DNA of 64,000 bases from Xanthomonas euvesicatoria pv. euvesicatoria (GTDB lineage: Bacteria > Pseudomonadota > Gammaproteobacteria > Xanthomonadales > Xanthomonadaceae), in assembly GCF_020880415.1 (NCBI RefSeq), contig NZ_JAJIUJ010000072.1:54398-118397 (forward strand). The letters run 5' to 3'. Position numbers and translations under genes: made by a program. The notes beneath the pieces were generated by a model. It searched no databases and was not told where the DNA came from. It was given only the letters and a program-made list of their open reading frames with translations. Shown one piece after another: positions 1 to 8,240 of the stretch; positions within the stretch are counted from its first letter, which is position 1, and each line of letters opens with the position of its first letter.

Positions 1-4
1 CGCC

Positions 5-733
5 TCAGGCGCCAAGCGCCGCTTGATCGACGTTCGAATACACGTCCTGTACGTCGTCCAGGTCTTCGAGCATGTCCAGCAGCTTGCGGACCTGCACGGC
101 GGTCTCGCCGTCCACGGCGATGTCGTTGTCGGCGCGGAAGGTGATTTCGGCGTGCGCCGGTTCCAGCCCGGCAGCGACCAGGGCGTCCCTGACCTGGGCG
201 AAGGCGTCCGGGGCGGTCAGCACATCGATGGCGCCGTCTTCCGGATACACCACCACATCGTCGGCGCCGGCTTCGATGGCGGCATCGGTGAGGGTGTCTT
301 CATCGATGCCGGCAGCGAAGCTCAGCACGCCCAGGCGCTTGAACATGAAGGCCACCGAGCCCTCGGTGCCCATGTTGCCGCCGCATTTGCTGAAGGCATG
401 GCGCACGTCGGCCACGGTGCGCACGCGGTTGTCGGTCAGGCAGTCCACGATCACCGCCACGCCGCCGGGCGCGTAGCCCTCGTAGCGCACTTCTTCGTAT
501 TCCACCCCTTCCAGCTCGCCGGTGGACTTCTTGATGGCGCGCTCCATCACGTCCTTGGACATGTTCGACGACAGGCCCTTGTCCATGGCCGTCCGCAGAC
601 GCGGATTATTGGACGGGTCGCCGCCGCCGGCGCGGGCCGCCACGCTGATCTCGCGGATGATCTTGGTAAACATCTTGCCGCGCTTGGCGTCGGAGGCGTT
701 CTTGCGGCCTTCGATCGAGGGACCTCTACCCAT
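5..733 (-). CDS. YebC/PmpR-family DNA-binding transcriptional regulator
   Basis: The 242-residue product matches the YebC/PmpR (TACO1) family along its whole length. The basic N-terminal segment with [15 protein letters not shown] (about residues 14-28) is the family hallmark, followed by the NPRLR and [19 protein letters not shown] motifs and an acidic C-terminal domain. Family members are cytoplasmic; some act as DNA-binding regulators and others help ribosomes translate difficult peptide stretches, so the role here is not settled. The N-terminus is [12 protein letters not shown] instead of the usual AGHSKWANIKHRK type, which marks a divergent but well-known subgroup. The length is normal and the gene is complete, ending five bases from the window edge. 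In many bacteria yebC lies beside ruvCAB; that side is outside the window. Confidence 0.93.
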   Translation of the reverse strand: MGRGPSIEGRKNASDAKRGKMFTKIIREISVAARAGGGDPSNNPRLRTAMDKGLSSNMSKDVMERAIKKSTGELEGVEYEEVRYEGYAPGGVAVIVDCLTDNRVRTVADVRHAFSKCGGNMGTEGSVAFMFKRLGVLSFAAGIDEDTLTDAAIEAGADDVVVYPEDGAIDVLTAPDAFAQVRDALVAAGLEPAHAEITFRADNDIAVDGETAVQVRKLLDMLEDLDDVQDVYSNVDQAALGA

Positions 734-822
734 GGGTGGTTCCAGACTGGCTTCAATGACAGGGCGCGGATTTTACCTGATTGCCCGCCCTCACCGGGGC
801 AGCGACATCCGCCTGCGCATGT

Positions 823-1500
823 TCACCGCTGGAAGCGGCCGGTGCGCAGAAAGGCCAGCGCCTGTGCGGCGGCCTCGGGCGAGCGCAACAGGCCGCTGTG
901 GCTTGCCTGCACCACGCAATGATCGCGCAGCCCGGGCAGGCGGGTTTCGGCCAGCGCCACGGTGCCGTCCGAGCCGCCGTCGAGCGGGGCGAGCCAGCGG
1001 CCGATCCCACGTGCCACGTTGCCGGCCACCTGACCGATCTCGGCCTGGCCGTCCCAGCGCACAAAGCCCTGTTGCAAGATCGCGGCGCTGCGGCCCAGCG
1101 CCCATAGCCCGCCACGTTGCGCCAGCCCGCGCGCGGCGGCGCTGCCGCACAACGGCGAGCCCAGGCAGACCACGCGACGCACCGGCAGGTCGGGGGCATC
1201 CTGCAATGCCTGCAGGGCCATCAGCCCACCCAGGCTATGACAGATCACCAGCTGCGCGCGGCTGGCGCGCAGGCGCTCGATCAGACGCGGCACCGCATGC
1301 GCGGGGCCGCCGAGCACGCTGGCGTAACCGAACAGCGCAGGCGCCAGCCCGTTGGCACGCATCCGCCGCGCCAATGGCAGCAGCCAGTGCGCGGTGTTCC
1401 AGATGCCGTGCACCAGCAGCACGTCGGCGGTCGCGGCGCGCGTACCGTCGCGCGGACTGCGCCGCGGCGCCGCCGGGCCGATGGAGGATGCGCTGGACAC
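823..1500 (-). CDS. alpha/beta hydrolase, lipase-like esterase
   Basis: A 225-residue single-domain alpha/beta hydrolase. The oxyanion-hole strand VLLVHGIWN is at about residues 27-35, the nucleophile elbow CHSLGG has Ser89, and a C-terminal ASHSGLL supplies the likely catalytic His near residue 201. The acid residue is probably in the LDGGSDGTV segment. No signal peptide is visible, so it is probably cytoplasmic. The fold resembles short PGAP1/lipase-class esterases, but the substrate cannot be read from sequence. Neighbours (a YebC-type gene upstream, a GNAT gene downstream, all on the minus strand) give no pathway. The first ATG gives a proline- and arginine-rich leader of about 25 residues before the fold begins, so the true start may lie slightly inside. 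Confidence 0.8.
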   Translation of the reverse strand: MSSASSIGPAAPRRSPRDGTRAATADVLLVHGIWNTAHWLLPLARRMRANGLAPALFGYASVLGGPAHAVPRLIERLRASRAQLVICHSLGGLMALQALQDAPDLPVRRVVCLGSPLCGSAAARGLAQRGGLWALGRSAAILQQGFVRWDGQAEIGQVAGNVARGIGRWLAPLDGGSDGTVALAETRLPGLRDHCVVQASHSGLLRSPEAAAQALAFLRTGRFQR

Positions 1501-1595
1501 TGAGATGGTTACCTGCAGAGGGCATCAACTGCGCGTGCGTTGCGCGCTGACGCCAAGCGAACGCGCAACCGCAACGGGCGGCAGCACGGGTGCGA

Positions 1596-2123
1596 TCAGT
1601 CCGCTGCCAGCACCGGGCTGCGCCGCAGGATGTATTCGCGGTCGACGATCTTGCCCACCGGAAAATCGTATTCGCCCACCTTTTCGAAACCATAGCGGGC
1701 GTAGAAGCGCTGCGCGCCGAAATTCTCCGACCACACGCCGATCCACAAGGTGCGTGGGCCGTCGCGCTCCAACCATTGCAGCGCAGTTTCGAACAATCGG
1801 CTGCCCCAGCCGCTGTTCTGATAGTCCTTCAGCAGATACAGCCGCTTCAGCTCCCCATCGCCGGGCCGCACCTGATCGTGCGGCAGCCCGCAGGGGCCGG
1901 CGGCCGCATGGCCGACCAGCAGGTTGTCCATCTCCAGCAGCCAGATCGCGTAATCCGGATGCGACAACACGGTGCGCGCGCGCTCCACGGCATAGGTCTC
2001 TTCCAGAAAACCGCGCAGGTCCTCTTCCGGATACAGATGCCCGAAGGTTTCGGTAAAGGTCTGCGCGGCCAGAAGCGACAGCGCTTCGGCATCGTCCGGC
2101 GTGGCGCGGCGAATGCGGGTCAT
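1596..2123 (-). CDS. GNAT-family N-acetyltransferase
   Basis: A 175-residue GNAT protein. It opens with the typical RIRRATPDDAEAL strand; the acetyl-CoA binding motif A is LKRLYLLKDYQNSGWGSRLF with the QNSGWG loop, and motif B is YARYGFEKVGEYDF. Such enzymes move an acetyl group from acetyl-CoA to an amine on a small molecule or protein; the substrate is unknown. The start was set at the ATG just before TRIRRA because a purine-rich AGAGGGG lies about 6 bases upstream. A longer frame reaches back to 2372, but it is made of translated heptamer repeat and is not protein-like. It stands alone between a hydrolase gene and aspS. Confidence 0.85.
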   Translation of the reverse strand: MTRIRRATPDDAEALSLLAAQTFTETFGHLYPEEDLRGFLEETYAVERARTVLSHPDYAIWLLEMDNLLVGHAAAGPCGLPHDQVRPGDGELKRLYLLKDYQNSGWGSRLFETALQWLERDGPRTLWIGVWSENFGAQRFYARYGFEKVGEYDFPVGKIVDREYILRRSPVLAAD

Positions 2124-2553
2124 GCGGGCCCCTCTGGCAAGTCGACGCGGCAGCTTCTCGCATGCTGCGGCGTTGCTGCAAGTGGCGAATCGGGAATGGG
2201 GAATGGGGAATGGGGAATGGGGAATGGGGAATGGGAATTGCCGAGCGCCCTGCGAGTCGGGCACCAGATGCGTCTGCCCGGCTGGTGGTCTTACCACCCA
2301 GAGGCCTGGTTGCCGCGTACGTTGGAATTGCCGCGCGTATCGGAGCGGCATGCAAAAAACGCGCTGCGTCACCTGCTAGAGCTTGGGTGCAGTTGCTGAC
2401 AAGCACTCAGGGTTACGGAAAGTCGCGGTGCGCGATTGCTTGGCAGTTCGTTACGCACGCCGCGCTGCGCGTGCAGCTGTTCGATACGCGCGTTGCGTGC
2501 AGCGCAGATCGGCCAGCAACGCCTTGCGCCAGCTGCCCGCTGCGCATGAACAG
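2124..2553. other. intergenic region between GNAT gene and aspS terminator
   Basis: About 430 bases with no convincing gene on either strand. Open frames here have no recognisable domain and run through the heptamer array listed separately. Nothing else was recognised apart from a T-poor, unstructured stretch and the aspS hairpin at its right edge. Confidence 0.6.
2192..2240. repeat. tandem heptamer array (GGGAATG)n
   Basis: Six exact head-to-tail copies of GGGAATG (2192-2233) are followed by a degenerate seventh (GGAATTG). The array lies 70 bases upstream of the GNAT start, between two minus-strand genes. The same heptamer family (GGGAATC/GGGAATG) recurs at 17624-17651 inside a coding sequence. 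It is a direct array of very short units and not a CRISPR. Confidence 0.95.
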
Positions 2554-2580
2554 CACGGCCACGCAATGGGCGTGGCCGTG
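2554..2580 (-). terminator. hairpin terminator of aspS
   Basis: A perfect 11-bp inverted repeat (CACGGCCACGC and its complement) with a 5-base loop starts 14 bases after the aspS stop. On the transcribed strand it is followed by CTGTT, a weak T tract. Position and stability fit an intrinsic terminator or 3'-end-protecting hairpin. Confidence 0.75.
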
Positions 2581-2594
2581 TGTTCGATGACGGG

Positions 2595-4361
2595 TCAGAC
2601 CTGCTTCGGGCGCACCTGCACGTGCACTTCGGCGAGCTGGTCGGCAGCGATCGGCGACGGGGCGTCGGTCATCAGATCCTGCGCGCCGGTGGTCTTGGGG
2701 AACGGGATCACGTCGCGGATGGACTCGGTACCGGCCATCAGCGCGGCGATGCGGTCGATACCGAAGGCGATGCCGCCGTGCGGCGGCGCGCCGTAGTTCA
2801 ACGCGTCCAGCAGGAAGCCGAACTTGGCGCGCGCTTCTTCGGCGCCGATGCCGAGCAGTTCGAACACGGCGCTCTGCATGTCCGGGCGGTGGATACGGAT
2901 CGAGCCGCCGCCGATTTCGTTGCCGTTGAGCACCATGTCGTAACCGCGCGAGACCGCGGTGCGGGCGTTGGCGCGCAGGTCGGCAATATCGTCCACCGCC
3001 GGTGCGGTGAAGGGGTGATGCAACGCGACGTAACGCTGCGCCTCATCGTCCCATTCGAACATCGGGAAGTCGGTGACCCACAGCGGCGCCCAGCCGTCGG
3101 CGACCAGGTTGAAGTCCTTGCCGGCCTTCAGGCGCAGCGCGCCCATGAAGTCGGACACCTTGGTGTAGCCGCCGGCACCGAAGAACACGATGTCGCCATT
3201 GCTGGCGCCGACATGCTTGAGCAGCGCGGCGAAGGATTCTTCGCTGAAGAACTTGGCGATCGGCGAACTGACCTCGCCGGTCTCCGACAGCTTGATGTAG
3301 GCCAGGCCCTTGGCGCCGTATTTGGCGGCATGCGCTGCGTATTCGTCGATCTGCTTGCGCGACAGGCTGGCGCCACCGGGAATGAGCAGCGCGGCAACGC
3401 GGCCATCGGCATCGTCGGCGGCAGCGGTGAACACCGGGAATTGGCTGGCCTTGACCAGCTCGGCCACGTCGACCAGTTCCAGCGCGATACGCAGGTCCGG
3501 CTTGTCCGAGCCATAGCGACGCATCGCCTCGGCCCAGGTCATGCGCGGGAACTGCGCCGCCAGGTCGACATCCACCACTTCCTTGAAAATGGCGCGGATC
3601 ATGTCTTCGACGAAATCCTGCACATCGCGCTCGCGCACGAAGGCGAATTCCATGTCGAGCTGGGTGAATTCCAGCTGGCGGTCGGCACGCAGCGCTTCGT
3701 CGCGGAAGCAGCGCGCGATCTGGTAGTAACGGTCGAAGCCGGCCACCATCAGGATCTGCTTGAACAGCTGCGGGCTCTGCGGCAAGGCGTAGAACTCGCC
3801 CGGATGCATGCGCGCAGGCACCAGGAAGTCGCGCGCGCCTTCCGGGGTGGCCTTGGTCAGGATCGGGGTTTCGATGTCCTGGAAATCGCGCGCATCCAGA
3901 TGCCGGCGCAGCGCCTGCACCAGCTTGATGCGGGTGCGCTGCATGCGCTGCATTTCCGGCCGGCGCAGGTCCAGGTAGCGGTACTTCAGGCGGGTTTCTT
4001 CGCCCGGGTTTTCGTGCGCGTGGAACGGCAGTGGCGCGGCCTTGTTGAGGATGCTGATGCGCGTGGCGATCACTTCCACCTTGCCGCTGCGCAGCTTGTC
4101 GTTGACCGCATGACGCGCGCGCACCACACCTTCCACCTGCAACACGTCCTCGTAGCCCAGGCTGGCGGCCACCTTGAACAGCTCTGCGCTGGCGTCGTCG
4201 CCGGCCACCGGCTCCACCGTCACCTGCACGATGCCTTCGTGGTCGCGCAGGTCGATGAAGCACACCCCGCCCAGGTTGCGGGCCACGTCGGTCCAGCCGG
4301 CGAGAGTGACGGTTTGGCCGATCAAGGTCTCGTCGACCAGGCCGCAGAAGTGGGTACGCAT
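2595..4361 (-). CDS. aspS: aspartate--tRNA ligase
   Basis: A 588-residue class IIb aminoacyl-tRNA synthetase that charges tRNA with aspartate. The N-terminal OB-fold anticodon domain (residues about 1-110, with [21 protein letters not shown]) is followed by the catalytic core: motif 2 [19 protein letters not shown], the bacterial-type insertion domain, and motif 3 with [21 protein letters not shown] near the C-terminus. Length and domain order are those of bacterial AspRS. The ATG at 4361 was chosen because the protein then begins MRTHFCGLV, as in homologues, with a GGAG about 10 bases upstream; the 26 residues that could be added upstream are not conserved-looking. A strong hairpin follows the stop. 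Confidence 0.97.
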   Translation of the reverse strand: MRTHFCGLVDETLIGQTVTLAGWTDVARNLGGVCFIDLRDHEGIVQVTVEPVAGDDASAELFKVAASLGYEDVLQVEGVVRARHAVNDKLRSGKVEVIATRISILNKAAPLPFHAHENPGEETRLKYRYLDLRRPEMQRMQRTRIKLVQALRRHLDARDFQDIETPILTKATPEGARDFLVPARMHPGEFYALPQSPQLFKQILMVAGFDRYYQIARCFRDEALRADRQLEFTQLDMEFAFVRERDVQDFVEDMIRAIFKEVVDVDLAAQFPRMTWAEAMRRYGSDKPDLRIALELVDVAELVKASQFPVFTAAADDADGRVAALLIPGGASLSRKQIDEYAAHAAKYGAKGLAYIKLSETGEVSSPIAKFFSEESFAALLKHVGASNGDIVFFGAGGYTKVSDFMGALRLKAGKDFNLVADGWAPLWVTDFPMFEWDDEAQRYVALHHPFTAPAVDDIADLRANARTAVSRGYDMVLNGNEIGGGSIRIHRPDMQSAVFELLGIGAEEARAKFGFLLDALNYGAPPHGGIAFGIDRIAALMAGTESIRDVIPFPKTTGAQDLMTDAPSPIAADQLAEVHVQVRPKQV

Positions 4362-4518
4362 CGAAAGCTCCGCTGAAAACCCGACGCAGGACAGCGCCGG
4401 AAAGCCGGATATTCTGGGGCCGGCGAGCGGCAGGAGCAAATGCGCGGGCGCTCATGGGCGCTTAAGTCGGTGCCCGGCTGAATAGGCGCCACGCCCCTCC
4501 TGCACCAAGGACGACACG

Positions 4519-5331
4519 ATGCTGCGCACTGCCCTGCTGCTCTCCGGCTTCGGCCTGATCACCCTCACCGGCGCATTTGCCAGCGTCACTGCCAGCGCCC
4601 AGGAGCGTGGCTGGAATGGCCCCAGCATCACCTGTTCCAGCAACGACAACCGCCGCCGCGAGTGCGATACGCCGTTCCGCGGCCGCGCGGTGCTGGTGGA
4701 AAACATCTCCGGCACGCGCTGCATCGAAGGCCGCAACTGGGGCAGCGAGCGCGGCCGGATCTGGGTGGACAATGGCTGTCGCGGCCGTTTCGTCGACGCC
4801 CGCAGCGGTGGCGGCTGGGGCGGCGGCTATGGCCCCGGCGGCGTTGGCGGGATCGCTGGAACGGTGCGCTGCGAGAGCAACGATCAGCGCCAGAACATCT
4901 GCGATACCGGCTGGCGCCGCGCCAATTTGGTGCGCCAACTCTCCAACACGCCCTGCGTGGAAGGCCGCAACTGGCGCCAGGAAGGCGGCCGGATCTGGGT
5001 GGACGACGGCTGCCGGGGCGAATTCGCGCAGGCCCGCGGTGGCGGTGGCTGGGACGGCGGCTATGGCGGCCGCGATGACCGCCCCGGCAACGGCTATGCG
5101 ATCACCTGCGCCAGCGACGACCGGCGCCAGCGACGACCGGCGCCTGCGCACCTGCGCCTGGGATGGCCGCTATGGCCGCCCGGTGCTGACCCGCCAGCTG
5201 TCGGACACCCGCTGTGCGGAAGGTCGCACCTGGGGCTACGACGATCGTCGCGCCACGGTGTGGGTCAACGACGGCTGCCGGGCGCGTTTCGAGGCGCGTT
5301 GATGCACTGGCCGCGCAGGCTGGCTGGGTGA
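4519..5331 (+). CDS. DUF3011 secreted protein, frameshifted in third repeat
   Basis: A 270-residue secreted protein with a signal peptide (hydrophobic residues about 3-22, cleavage likely near ASAQ-E). It carries two complete DUF3011-type repeats of about 55 residues, each with C-x(n)-C pairs and the signature CIEGRNWG / RIWVDNGCRGRF, joined by glycine-rich linkers. A third repeat starts in frame (ITCASDDRR), then the frame breaks at a 16-bp tandem duplication (5110-5141). In the other frame the rest of repeat three continues (CAEGRTWGYDD, VWVNDGCRARFEAR) and stops at 5302. The intact ancestor was therefore a three-repeat protein of about 255 residues. The product as sequenced has an unrelated 60-residue tail. 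The function of DUF3011 is not known. Confidence 0.8.
   Translation: MLRTALLLSGFGLITLTGAFASVTASAQERGWNGPSITCSSNDNRRRECDTPFRGRAVLVENISGTRCIEGRNWGSERGRIWVDNGCRGRFVDARSGGGWGGGYGPGGVGGIAGTVRCESNDQRQNICDTGWRRANLVRQLSNTPCVEGRNWRQEGGRIWVDDGCRGEFAQARGGGGWDGGYGGRDDRPGNGYAITCASDDRRQRRPAPAHLRLGWPLWPPGADPPAVGHPLCGRSHLGLRRSSRHGVGQRRLPGAFRGALMHWPRRLAG
5110..5141 (+). repeat. 16-bp tandem duplication causing a frameshift
   Basis: GCCAGCGACGACCGGC occurs twice without a gap. Sixteen bases shift the frame by one, and removing one copy joins ITCASDDRR directly to LRTCAWDGRYG and restores the third DUF3011 repeat. The duplication is exact, so it is either recent or a sequencing or assembly artefact. Confidence 0.9.
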
Positions 5332-5771
5332 GATAGGCCTGCGCGCGTCGGCGAGACACCGGCGCCAGCGTTCTGGACCACGGCACGCATCCAGGCGGAT
5401 GCGGCTGTCAACTTCAGTCGGGGCGATCCATAGAAGGGCGGCAAACCGCACGCGCAACGCGTGCGTCTTAGCCTTGCAGCCTCGCGGCTACCCGCCATGC
5501 TTCACCACAGTTTGCCGGGACTGCACTTGGCCCGGCTGACGTGGGTGTATCGACACCGGCCCGGCCAGCGAGATCGTCCACCGCGCATGCCGGGCGCTAC
5601 CGGGGAACGCAGTCCTGGCCGCGGCGAACGGCGGTGGGATGGCACAGCCGTCCGGGTTGGCGGCAAGCACCCATGCAATCCTCCGCGACACAGCCGGCAG
5701 CACGGTGCTCGACGTGGAGTCGTTGCAACGCGCAACCGCGCTGTGCGGCGCAACCTGCACGCCGCGGCCAC
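5332..5771. other. intergenic region, no gene recognised
   Basis: About 440 bases between the DUF3011 gene and the end of the FmdB-type gene. Several frames are open on both strands because of GC content, but none shows domain-like composition. No repeat or hairpin of note was seen. Confidence 0.5.
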
Positions 5772-6065
5772 TTATGCCGGATCGGACGCGGGCTTGGCGG
5801 CCGGCTTGCTCTCCGCGGTTGCCGCCGGTTTGGCATCGCCGCCGGCGCTGCTGCTTTCGGTGAGGTTCTTCTTTTTCTCGCCGGCCGATTTGAAGTCGGT
5901 CTCGTACCAGCCGCTGCCGGACAGGCGGAACGACGGCGCGGTGACCTGGCGCTTGATCGTGGCAGCGGCGCAGGCCGGGCAGGTTTGCGGATCGGGGTCG
6001 GCCATTTTCTGCAGGCGGTCGAATGCGTGGCCGCAGGTAGTGCACTGGAAACCGTAGATGGGCAT
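5772..6065 (-). CDS. FmdB-family zinc ribbon protein
   Basis: A 97-residue protein that starts MPIYGFQCTTCGHAF, with a second CPAC pair, the four cysteines of a CxxC-x(n)-CxxC zinc ribbon. Then comes the usual SGSGWYETDFK segment and a low-complexity Lys/Ala/Ser tail. This is the standard layout of FmdB-type regulatory proteins, named from a formamidase/amidase operon regulator, though most members are uncharacterised. The start at 6065 was taken because MPIYxF is the conserved family N-terminus; a frame 12 residues longer is open but not family-like. In related bacteria this gene is often near aspS; here a plus-strand DUF3011 gene separates the two. Confidence 0.9.
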   Translation of the reverse strand: MPIYGFQCTTCGHAFDRLQKMADPDPQTCPACAAATIKRQVTAPSFRLSGSGWYETDFKSAGEKKKNLTESSSAGGDAKPAATAESKPAAKPASDPA

Positions 6066-6538
6066 GGCAGGGATCAGCTGAAGACGTTGCAAGGGGCGCA
6101 AATTCTAGACGCATGCGGGCAGGCAAGGGCAGCGCGCCGCCTGCGACGGGCAGCAGGCAGCCGGTGATGCGTCTACTTGGCCGGCGCCAGGCGACGGCGG
6201 CAATGTGCAGTGGCCGCTTCGACGCCCCGCACATGCCGATGGGCTGCGCGCACCGACGCAATGCCGCCCCACCCTGCGCGCAGGCGTGGCTGGCGGCAGC
6301 GTGGGGCGAGCGCAGCGCACAACACCTCCGCGTGCACGCCATGCGATCGACACATGCATGGGTTGCGTATCCAAGCAACGCACGAGCAATCGCAAAACAC
6401 CCCCCGCGGCAATCACATCCTCACGCACAATCGCCGAAAACCGCGCACGCGCCAACGGCGCCGATCGAGCCGCACCGACCAGGCTGTTACACTCGAACAC
6501 GTGATCGACGCGCCTTTTCCCCCACGAGGGCCGCATCC
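6066..6538. other. intergenic region upstream of MFS gene
   Basis: About 470 bases between divergent genes. The long open frame that runs into the MFS gene from 6113 is arginine-, histidine- and alanine-rich and lacks domain character, so it was treated as non-coding. The right end must hold the MFS promoter, but no clear -35/-10 pair was identified. Confidence 0.5.
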
Positions 6539-7777
6539 ATGTTGCGGTTGACTGCCTTACTGCTGGGCGTTGCCCTGCTACTCACCGGTAGCGGGTTGCT
6601 CGGCACGCTGCTCGCCGTGCGTGGCGATCAGGCCGGCTTCGATGCGCGGGCATTGGGGTTGATCATGTCCGGCTACTTCGCCGGCTTCTTTCTGGGCACC
6701 TTCTTCGCACCGCCGCTGATTCGCCGCATCGGGCATATCCGCGCGTTTGCGTTTTATGCGGCGCTGGCAGCCATTGCGGTGTTGCTGCATCCGATCTGGT
6801 TGAACGCCTGGGGCTGGGGCGTGCTGCGCCTGGTGACTGGCGCGGCGTTGGTCGGCCTGTACACCGTGATCGAAAGCTGGCTCAACGCCGAGCCCGACGC
6901 GCGCCGGCGTAGCCGGGTGTTTTCGGTCTACATGGCGATCAATCTGTCGGCGCTGGCACTGGGCCAGGTCCTGCTCACCATCGGCGATGCAGGCGCACCG
7001 GCGATGTTCACGCTGACGGCGATCCTGTTCTGTGCAGCGGTGATGCCGGTGATGACCACGCGGCTGATCCCGCCCGAGGTGCCGCATGTATCGCGCCTGC
7101 GGTTGGTCACGCTGTATGCCCTGGCGCCGGTGGCCACGATTGGCGCCGGCCTTTCCGGCCTGGCGATGGGTGCGTTCTGGGGCTTGCTGCCGGTATATGC
7201 CAACCGCATCGGGCTGAATTCCGACGGCGTGGCGATGTTCATGCTCACCGCCATCGTGGGCGGTGCGGTGCTGCAGTGGCCGATCGGGCGCATCAGCGAC
7301 GGGCATGACCGCCGCATCGGCCTGGTGACCGTGAGCGTGCTGGCCGCCGGCATCGCGATCGCTGCCGCGTTGCCGATGGTGCAGACACAGACCACCGTGC
7401 TGTTCGTGCTGTTCTTCGTCTATGGCGGGTTGGCGTTTTCGCTGTACCCGTTCGCGGTGGCGCACATGCTCGATTACCTGCCGCGCGAAGACCTGCTTTC
7501 CGGCAGCAGCAGCTTGTTGCTGGTGCATGGCGTGGGTGCGGCGATCGGCCCTGCATTGGCCGGCGGCGCGATGCAGAAGTTCGGCCCGGCCGCGTTGCCG
7601 GTGTATTTCGCGGTGATGTTGTTGGCCCTGGCTGGCTTCACGTTGTCGCGGCTGCTGCGTTTCACCCGCCGCCGCCCCCATCCGATCGCCTTCCGCCCGA
7701 TGCTACGCACCACGCCGTCGGCACTGGAGTTGATGCCGGAAACACAGCAGACCGACACGCCACTGCGAACCAAGTAA
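6539..7777 (+). CDS. MFS transporter, YcaD-like
   Basis: A 412-residue inner-membrane transporter with twelve hydrophobic segments. The N-half has the MFS loop 2-3 signature in the form APPLIRRIGHIRAFAFYA, and the helix-4/5 region reads LVGLYTVIESWLNAE, a segment characteristic of the YcaD-like group; the second half has PIGRISDGHDRRIG. The C-terminus is a short cytoplasmic tail. The ATG at 6539 follows GAGGG at a good distance and places the first helix (LTALLLGVALLLTGSGLLG) right at the N-terminus, whereas the upstream extension is not membrane-like. The substrate is unknown. It is not in an obvious operon: long gaps lie on both sides. Confidence 0.88.
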   Translation: MLRLTALLLGVALLLTGSGLLGTLLAVRGDQAGFDARALGLIMSGYFAGFFLGTFFAPPLIRRIGHIRAFAFYAALAAIAVLLHPIWLNAWGWGVLRLVTGAALVGLYTVIESWLNAEPDARRRSRVFSVYMAINLSALALGQVLLTIGDAGAPAMFTLTAILFCAAVMPVMTTRLIPPEVPHVSRLRLVTLYALAPVATIGAGLSGLAMGAFWGLLPVYANRIGLNSDGVAMFMLTAIVGGAVLQWPIGRISDGHDRRIGLVTVSVLAAGIAIAAALPMVQTQTTVLFVLFFVYGGLAFSLYPFAVAHMLDYLPREDLLSGSSSLLLVHGVGAAIGPALAGGAMQKFGPAALPVYFAVMLLALAGFTLSRLLRFTRRRPHPIAFRPMLRTTPSALELMPETQQTDTPLRTK

Positions 7778-8240
7778 CGCTGACCATGCTCTTTCGCGCT
7801 GGCTTTAGGATGGTCGAACAATTCGATCAGCGGACTGCACACCTGCCACTGCGGCCAGCGCGGTTGTGCTGGATCTCGAAACTTCGCTCGCTGTCTGGTG
7901 CGGTGGCCTCGCCAATTGCGGGACCGTTGGCGGCATGGATGCCGCCATCGAGCCCCCAGGGATGGGCTCACGGCGTGTCCAAAGCGGTGAGGCATCGCGC
8001 TATCGACCGACTCCGCGTTTGACCCAGCCCGTTGACCGGCCCACATCCTGCTTGGCCCAAGATCTCGTCAGCTCGGCTGGAAGCATCCGAACGCCGCTAA
8101 CCCAGCTAACCAAGTCTTCGCTCTGGCCATGAGGTTGCATACATCCGGCGCGTGATCGCGACCTCGCCTGTAGCGCGGTCATGATCACGCAACGCAAGCG
8201 CGGCAGTCTTTCCAGACCCCCTCCCCCGCTGTGGATTTCA
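7778..8240. other. intergenic region with repeat copy, upstream of TonB receptor
   Basis: About 460 bases without a convincing gene. It holds one copy of the hairpin repeat described at 7927-7980. I looked for direct Pho-box or Fur-box repeats ahead of the receptor and found none convincing. Confidence 0.5.
7927..7980. repeat. hairpin-bearing intergenic repeat, copy 1
   Basis: TGGCGGCAT-GG-ATGCCGCCA forms a 9-bp hairpin (7928-7947), and the following bases end in CGGCGTGTCC. A second copy with the same hairpin core and a similar flank, ending CAGCGTGTCC, lies at 59463-59514. Both copies are intergenic, which fits a dispersed non-coding element. Confidence 0.7.

Noticed and set aside
2192..2240. 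Possible CRISPR-like array
   Set aside because: Units are 7 bases with no spacers, and no cas genes are present.
8100..8240. Pho box or Fur box upstream of the receptor-phospholipase pair
   Set aside because: No direct 7-base repeat with the Pho consensus and no Fur-type palindrome; only scattered partial matches.
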